In this document: in pieces, positions 54,912-64,000 of the stretch
How the letters are laid out: every line of letters begins with the position of its first letter
Numbering within the stretch: the stretch's first letter is position 1
The notes under the pieces: model-generated
Seen by the model: the letters and a program-made list of their open reading frames with translations, nothing else
Told to the model about the DNA's origin: nothing
The model's database searches: none
Program-made: the position numbers and the translations under genes
Source: Panicum virgatum
Lineage: Eukaryota; Streptophyta; Magnoliopsida; Poales; Poaceae
Assembly: GCF_016808335.1 (NCBI RefSeq)
Contig: NC_053137.1
Span: 6,027,904-6,091,903, forward strand
DNA length: 64,000 nucleotides
Direction: 5' to 3'

Positions 54912-55439
54912 AAAATCTTCAGAGGGGCTGCAAAATGTTCAGAGACGCCCACACGTGTGTCCTGCGCAGACGCGTGCGATGTGGTGGGGTTGGAGAAAGC
55001 GCCAATTGGAATGCTAGAATTCTCTTGGTCTGAATGGGAACAAATGATTTTCTTAACCTGATGAAGGAAACATTTCGATTAAAAAAAGTGAAAGAAAATA
55101 GTTTGGTTGGGACTTGGGGCCAGGAGAAGAAAAGCTGGATCCTCCTGTGCCCTACTACCAAGCGAAGCGACGTGTGTGGCATCTTTCACGCTAATTGCTG
55201 AGAAACATCAGGCGCCGCTCATCCATTCGTCCATGCAGGGCCGTTTTTTTTTTTAAAGAAGGGAATTCTCATAAAGAGAAGGCGGAAAAAAAAAGTAGAG
55301 GGCATCAAGCAAAATCATAAGATAATGACTTCATCTTTCTTCTGCGATGATCTTGATTTAGAGAGCATCAAGTTCAAATTTTAGAAAATCAACTAGTGGT
55401 GAATTGGTGATTCCCTACAATTGAAGAGCAAAGCAACTA
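54912..55439. other. Intergenic DNA, no gene
   Basis: Mixed sequence with poly-T and poly-A runs near 55245 and 55290. Nothing recognised. Confidence 0.4.
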
Positions 55440-55699
55440 CTTCATCTGTTCCAAATTATAAGACATCTCAAGAATCTTGGAGAGTCAAAGCAATCTCAAG
55501 TTTGACCAAGATTATATAAAGAAATATAAAGATTTATGATATCAAATTGATGTACTATAAAAATATAACTAGTAAAGAATCTAGTAGTACTTAGTTTATA
55601 TAATAAATGTCATTATTCTATTATATAAATTTGGTCAAATATAAAAAACTTTGATTCTCCAAGATTGTTGGAATGTCTTATAATTTGGAACGGAGGGAG
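55440..55699. mobile_element. Stowaway MITE
   Basis: Left end CTTCATCTGTTCCAAATTAT and right end ATAATTTGGAACGGAGGGAG are inverted repeats flanked by TA at 55438-55439 and 55700-55701. Typical Stowaway length and ends. Confidence 0.9.
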
Positions 55700-56060
55700 T
55701 ACTTCACAACAAAAAAAAAGTTCCTTAAAAAAGGCGCATCCGAATTATGGCCAGTTTGAAATGCATCATTTTCATATTTCCGGGAAACCCAACAATTCAG
55801 GTGAAATTCACTTGTCCCAAATGGCTGAAATTCCCCTGATGCCATGAGAAGAAAAGAGCACAAAGGGTTGTGGTACTGCCAATTAGGTGACCGCATGCAA
55901 GCTGCAGTATGTATCAACTAACCGTTAATTCCCGTGATTAGTTATTCGGTTGGTGTCACGAAGAATCAGTACGATCCGGCCACCACCCCGGCCCAGAGCT
56001 TAATAGGATTAATATAATATTTATACCAACAAGTTGCAATTTCTTTTCCGGAAGCCGGCC

Positions 56061-56150
56061 TCCAAAGAACTCCGAGGTTAAGCGTGCTTGGCCGGAGAAA
56101 TTTGGGGATGGGTGACCGACCGGGAAATTCTTTTCGGATGCGCACGAGTG
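56061..56150 (+). repeat. 5S rRNA-like sequence in Cassandra LTR1
   Basis: It contains GAACTCCGAGGTTAAGCGTG and CTTGG (box A region) and GGATGGGTGACC (box C), the internal Pol III promoter parts of plant 5S genes. It then diverges. It is part of the LTR and lacks a normal 5S 5' end, so it is not a 5S gene. Confidence 0.85.
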
Positions 56151-56981
56151 AGGACAAAGTGTGTAGAAAAGACTGGTGTTGGTCTGTGAGGACTGTCTAT
56201 GTCCTAGAAAGCAGCCAGATGTAAGCGGGGCCGGCCTCGGGGAGGCGTGACGTTACAGAATGGTATTAGAGCCGACTCTCGCGGTTTCACGGGCACGTAC
56301 GGGCGTAAGTGCGGAGGCATGAGCACGGGCGCGTGGGTCTTAAGGGGGTGAGCATGTGACACACCCGCCCAGGGCTTAATACGATGCCTCGGGGAGGCGT
56401 GACGTTACAGAATGGTATCAGAGCCGACTCTCGCGGTTTCACGGGCACGTACGGGCGTAAGTGCGGAGGCATGAGCACGGACGCGTGGGTCTTAAGGGGG
56501 TGAGCATGTGACACCCCGGCCCAGGGTTTAATAGGATTAATAGAATACTCATACTAACAAGTTGTAACTTTTTTTCTGGTCTGTGAGGACTGTCTATGTC
56601 CTAGAAGCAGCCAGATGTAAGCGGGCCCGGCCTCGGGGAGGCGTGACGTTACAGAATGGTATTAGAGCCGACTCTCGCGGTTTCACGGGCACGTACGGGC
56701 GTAAGTGCGGAGGCATGAGCACGGGCGCGTGGGTCTTAAGGGGGTGAGCATGTGACACCCCCGCCCAGGGCTTAATAGGATGTCTCGGGGAGGCGTGACG
56801 TTACAGAATAGTATCAGAGCCGACTCTCGCGGTTTCACGGGCACGTACGGGCGTAAGTGCGGAGGCATGAGCACGGGCGCGTGGATCTGAAGGGGGGTGA
56901 GCATGTGACACCCCGGCCCAGGGTTTAATAGGATTAATAGAATACTCATACTAACAAGTTGTAATTTTTTTCCGGAAGCCG

Positions 56982-57074
56982 GTCTCCAAAGAACTCCGAG
57001 GTTAAGCGTGCTTGGCCCGGAGAAATTTGGGAATGGGTGACCGACTGGGAAATTCTTCCCGGGTGCGCACGAGT
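56982..57074 (+). repeat. 5S rRNA-like sequence in Cassandra LTR5
   Basis: As in LTR1, with GGTTAAGCGTGCTTGG and GAATGGGTGACC (one change in box C). Confidence 0.85.
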
Positions 57075-57182
57075 GAGGACAAAGTGTGCAGAAAAAACTG
57101 GTGTTGGTCTGTGATGACAGTCTATGTCCTAGAAAACAGTCAGATGTAAGCGGGACCGGCCTCGGGGAGGCGGGACGTTACA

Positions 57183-57450
57183 CAAATTCCGGCATATTTT
57201 CACTCACAAATTCTGCTCCGGGACGATCAGTATGTCATAGAAAGCAGCCAGATGTAAGCGGGCCTGACCTCAGGGAGGCGGGACGTTACACAAATTCCGG
57301 CATATTTTCACTCACAAATTCTGCCCAGGGACGATCAGTATGTCCTAGAAAACAGACAGATGTAAACGGGCCCGGCCTCGGAGAGGCGGGACCTTACACA
57401 AATTCCGGCATATTTTCACTCACAAATTCTGACCAGGGACGATCAGGTTC
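57183..57450 (+). repeat. 108-bp tandem repeat attached to the Cassandra array
   Basis: Units start at 57183, 57291 and 57399 (period 108; the third is partial). Each begins CAAATTCCGGCATATTTTCA and ends with about 60 bases of the Cassandra LTR 3' end (...GGGACGTTACA or a variant). The unit therefore joins LTR end and unrelated sequence. Confidence 0.88.
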
Positions 57451-57617
57451 GTTCGCCGAAGAATTTCTCGCTAAGCCTTTATGGCCGGACTGTACAACGA
57501 AACGCGTATGAATTCCGCTATCACGGGGCGGCGATACGAATCAGCACATAAAGAATGATCGAGTACACGGAGCACTAATCCAACCATTTTATAGTCAAAT
57601 CTCTCTCTCTCTAGAGT

Positions 57618-62025
<4,408 letters not shown>

Positions 62026-63784
62026 CCAGAGGCCTGTAAGTGCAAGACTAAACCTGCAACAACTTTGAACCTTAACAAGCTTCAGGCCATCCTGTACAGT
62101 TTAAGTTTTTTTTATGTGTGCTTTCACTCTGCCCAAAAAAAAAAGATCTGTGTGCTTTCACCCTGAACTGGTCTTTATTGAACACTACATATATTTGACG
62201 ACATTCTTTTTTTGACCTGTAATAGCATATTAGGTGAATTTATCAGTCAGATGAAATACCTTAAGAGGCTTAGATGCCAGTGACATTGTACCCCAATTCG
62301 CGAAACTGTGTTATTGTATTTTGTAATTCCAGCAAGTTGACATCTGGAGAGCCATCTCTATATGGCGTGACATTGTTCCTTGTCATTGTATTTCATATTT
62401 TTTCGCTGATGTCATTGTATTCTTCAGTTCTGTTCTTACACTAAGTATCTTGTATTTAAAAACTGTGTCAAAGTTGCCTCATGCTGTTCTGCACGACCCA
62501 TAGATAAACAATTAATATTTCTTCTCCAATGTAAACCATACAGCTTTTCACAACCACACCAAAGTTCTGAGCATGTCCTTGTACTATAAGCAACTGCTGG
62601 TATGAGAGTGGAGAGCATGTCATATAATAGCCTGTCTGCTTGTGTTTCCTGGGCTCAACATGCATTTGCCAGTTTTTTGTTGCTCGTTCTGCCACTATCA
62701 CAGCACAAACATCAGAATATCCTTGCTGCAACTCTGAATATTCTCTCTCTGTGCCCTTGTCATTCAGGTCAAGCTAATGAGAGGATACTAGACCAGTAAA
62801 TTGATTAAATCTTCCAATCTTGTCAGTTTCCAAGCAATTCAACAGGATGGTAAATTAATGGCCGTATGGAAATAATTGTTGTTAGACAGATGCATCCAAG
62901 TTCTACTTATGGATATTGAGAAGTGCTGAACATCTCATTGTTGAAATCAAGCATGAATATTCATCCTTTCACAACTCAAGTTTCACAATAAGGTCAGGAA
63001 ACTAATGTCAAATTTCTGTTCGAAAGAACATAATATGGAGACAGAGAACTAATTTGCTTTAAGTGGCACATATACAGCACGTTCAGCTCTAGTTTCATCA
63101 GCTAGCACACACAAACATCTCGTGCAACATTCATGCTCACTTTATTTACCAACTACAGGATTCAAGAGGCAAGTTTGGCATCTTATTTCGATGGTTTTCC
63201 TTAATAACAGCATCTCAATTTACCAGTCGTTACGAGAAAAATTGTGTCAGATGATCATTTCATAGTCAATTAGATTGCTCCAGTGATTTTACATATATGC
63301 ATAAAGGACCCAAGTTTATTCATAATTTAGTAGTGCATAGGATGCCAAAGATGATTAGTCTGACAGGTCCCTATTTGGAGTATGATTGCAGGAGAACAAA
63401 TCAGGATCACTGAAATATTACTCTTATAGTCCAGCAGAAATTACAATATAGTAAAATGGCTTTTATCCCACATTACCACAACAGGCAATCTTCAAGAAGA
63501 CAACCTAAACACGGGGATGTGAACCAATGGACCATTGGAGAAATATATTTATTGAAGCATGCTAAGAGAAAAACTTGACGGGAAAGGCAGACCGCCCCCC
63601 GCTTTGACATTAAGAGAATGCAAGTCTCGAACCCTGGTTGGCTGACTTAGAGTGCACTCCAGTCGCCACCAGCCTGCGACAGTGCTTGCATCTACTGAAG
63701 CATGTTATTGACTGCTTTTACACCAATAGCTTCCACAACAAAAAGAAGAACCATAAATTCAACACCAACAAGTAACCCAAAAAC
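62026..63784. other. Intergenic DNA between NEK and RPI, convergent genes
   Basis: It holds the 3'UTRs of NEK (left) and of the minus-strand isomerase (right). 63570-63640 has a GGGAAAGGCAGACCGCCCC motif followed by CTCGAACCCTGGTTGGC, a dispersed repeat shared in part with 46.8 kb. No gene or RNA recognised. Confidence 0.45.
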
Positions 63785-64000
63785 TCACTTCGTTTTGACA
63801 CTGACACCATCTGATCCAGCGATGATCACTGAACTTGCCATGTTCAAGAACAACCCATGGTCAACAACTCCTTCCAAAGCTGCGATCTGTGTCCCTGCTG
63901 CCAATGCATCCTCAATTGGCGTCTTGAAGTATAAATCGACAATGTAGTTTGAGTTGTCAGTAACATAAGGCTTGTCACCTTCCAATCTTAGCTTTGCCTC
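63785..64000 (-). CDS. RPI: Ribose-5-phosphate isomerase, C-terminal end (partial)
   Basis: The minus strand reads EAKLRLEGDKPYVTDNSNYI, VDLYFKTPIEDALAAGTQIA, LEGVVDHGLFLNMASSVIIA and ends DGVSVKTK, then TGA at 63787-63785. This is the C-terminus of RpiA-type ribose-5-phosphate isomerase, which interconverts ribose-5-phosphate and ribulose-5-phosphate in the Calvin cycle and the pentose phosphate pathway. VTDNxNYIxD and GVVxxGLF are family signatures. Seventy-one residues are visible; the remainder, including any transit peptide, is right of the window. Whether it is the plastid or cytosolic form cannot be told. Confidence 0.94.
   Translation of the reverse strand, partial: EAKLRLEGDKPYVTDNSNYIVDLYFKTPIEDALAAGTQIAALEGVVDHGLFLNMASSVIIAGSDGVSVKTK

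Larger units (their letters stand above)
55979..57182 (+). mobile_element. Cassandra TRIM array (five LTRs, four internal regions)
   Basis: LTRs: about 55979-56257, 56355-56409 (55 bp), 56507-56653 (147 bp), 56751-56805 (55 bp) and 56904-57182 (279 bp). Each starts TGTGACAC(A/C)CC (diverged in the first) and ends ACGTTACA. Each of the first four is followed by a primer-binding site TGGTATYAGAGCC (tRNA-Met; reads AGTATCAGAGCC after the fourth) and a short internal region ending in a purine tract AAGGGGGTGAGCA. LTR1 and LTR5 contain a 5S rRNA-like block, while the other three have lost it. 5S sequence inside the LTR identifies Cassandra. There is no coding capacity. Confidence 0.9.

Noticed and set aside
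56061..57074. Possible 5S rRNA genes
   Set aside because: The 5S-like blocks lack the normal 5' third and sit inside Cassandra LTRs. They are retrotransposon parts, not an rDNA cluster.
55979..57450. CRISPR-like regular repeats
   Set aside because: The repeats are TRIM LTRs and internal regions with primer-binding sites in a plant genome. There are no short repeat-spacer units or cas genes.

Overview
This is nuclear DNA from a grass (Poaceae), probably a panicoid. The signs are GC-rich coding exons in AT-rich intergenic DNA, short introns with GT-AG borders, and many grass MITEs (Stowaway, Tourist-like, hAT- and Mutator-type). Cassandra 5S-bearing TRIMs, an L1-type LINE with an RNase H domain, and a Pack-MULE point the same way. 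No CRISPR, operon, tRNA gene or functional rRNA gene was seen. The exact species cannot be fixed from sequence alone.

Layout. 1-4.4 kb: two tandem copies of the cytosolic ribosomal stalk protein P2 gene (the first cut by the window edge), with a hAT-type transposase relic between them. 4.4-9.6 kb: non-coding DNA with a duplicated GC-rich block and a 256-bp tandem repeat. 9.6-14.4 kb: an intact 11-exon TSO1/tesmin-like CXC-domain (TCX/CPP) regulator. 16.9-18.0 kb (minus): an intronless secreted LRR protein of the At4g06744/LRX-like type. 19-23 kb: MITE-rich DNA. 23.1-31.5 kb: at least four nested transposon insertions (TIR element, then L1 LINE, then Pack-MULE carrying a receptor-kinase LRR fragment, then a GTATC-rich insert). 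33-42 kb: segments homologous to 19-21 kb and to 51 kb, plus a broken pair of MCAfunc (MCA1-like) gene fragments at 36.6-38.7 kb.

43.3-44.6 kb (minus): an F-box/DUF295-type gene split over three reading frames. 50.5-52.2 kb: YOS1/IER3IP1-like ER-Golgi transport gene with two 5'UTR introns. 52.5-54.0 kb: a synaptotagmin-type C2 exon fragment, a TRIM array with three LTRs, a perfect hairpin and a 5'-truncated RTE retrotransposon. 56.0-57.4 kb: a rearranged Cassandra array of five LTRs. 57.6-62.0 kb: an intact 14-coding-exon NEK-family kinase. 63.8-64.0 kb (minus): the 3' end of a ribose-5-phosphate isomerase gene.

The intact genes are housekeeping or regulatory genes that do not form a pathway together: translation (P2), cell-cycle/meristem transcription (TCX), cell wall (LRR), secretion (YOS1), microtubule/cell-shape kinase (NEK) and the pentose phosphate pathway (RPI). 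The interest lies in the structure between them: dated nested insertions, a captured receptor fragment, empty-site evidence from paralogous segments, and tandem TRIM arrays. I found no convincing new biochemical system.
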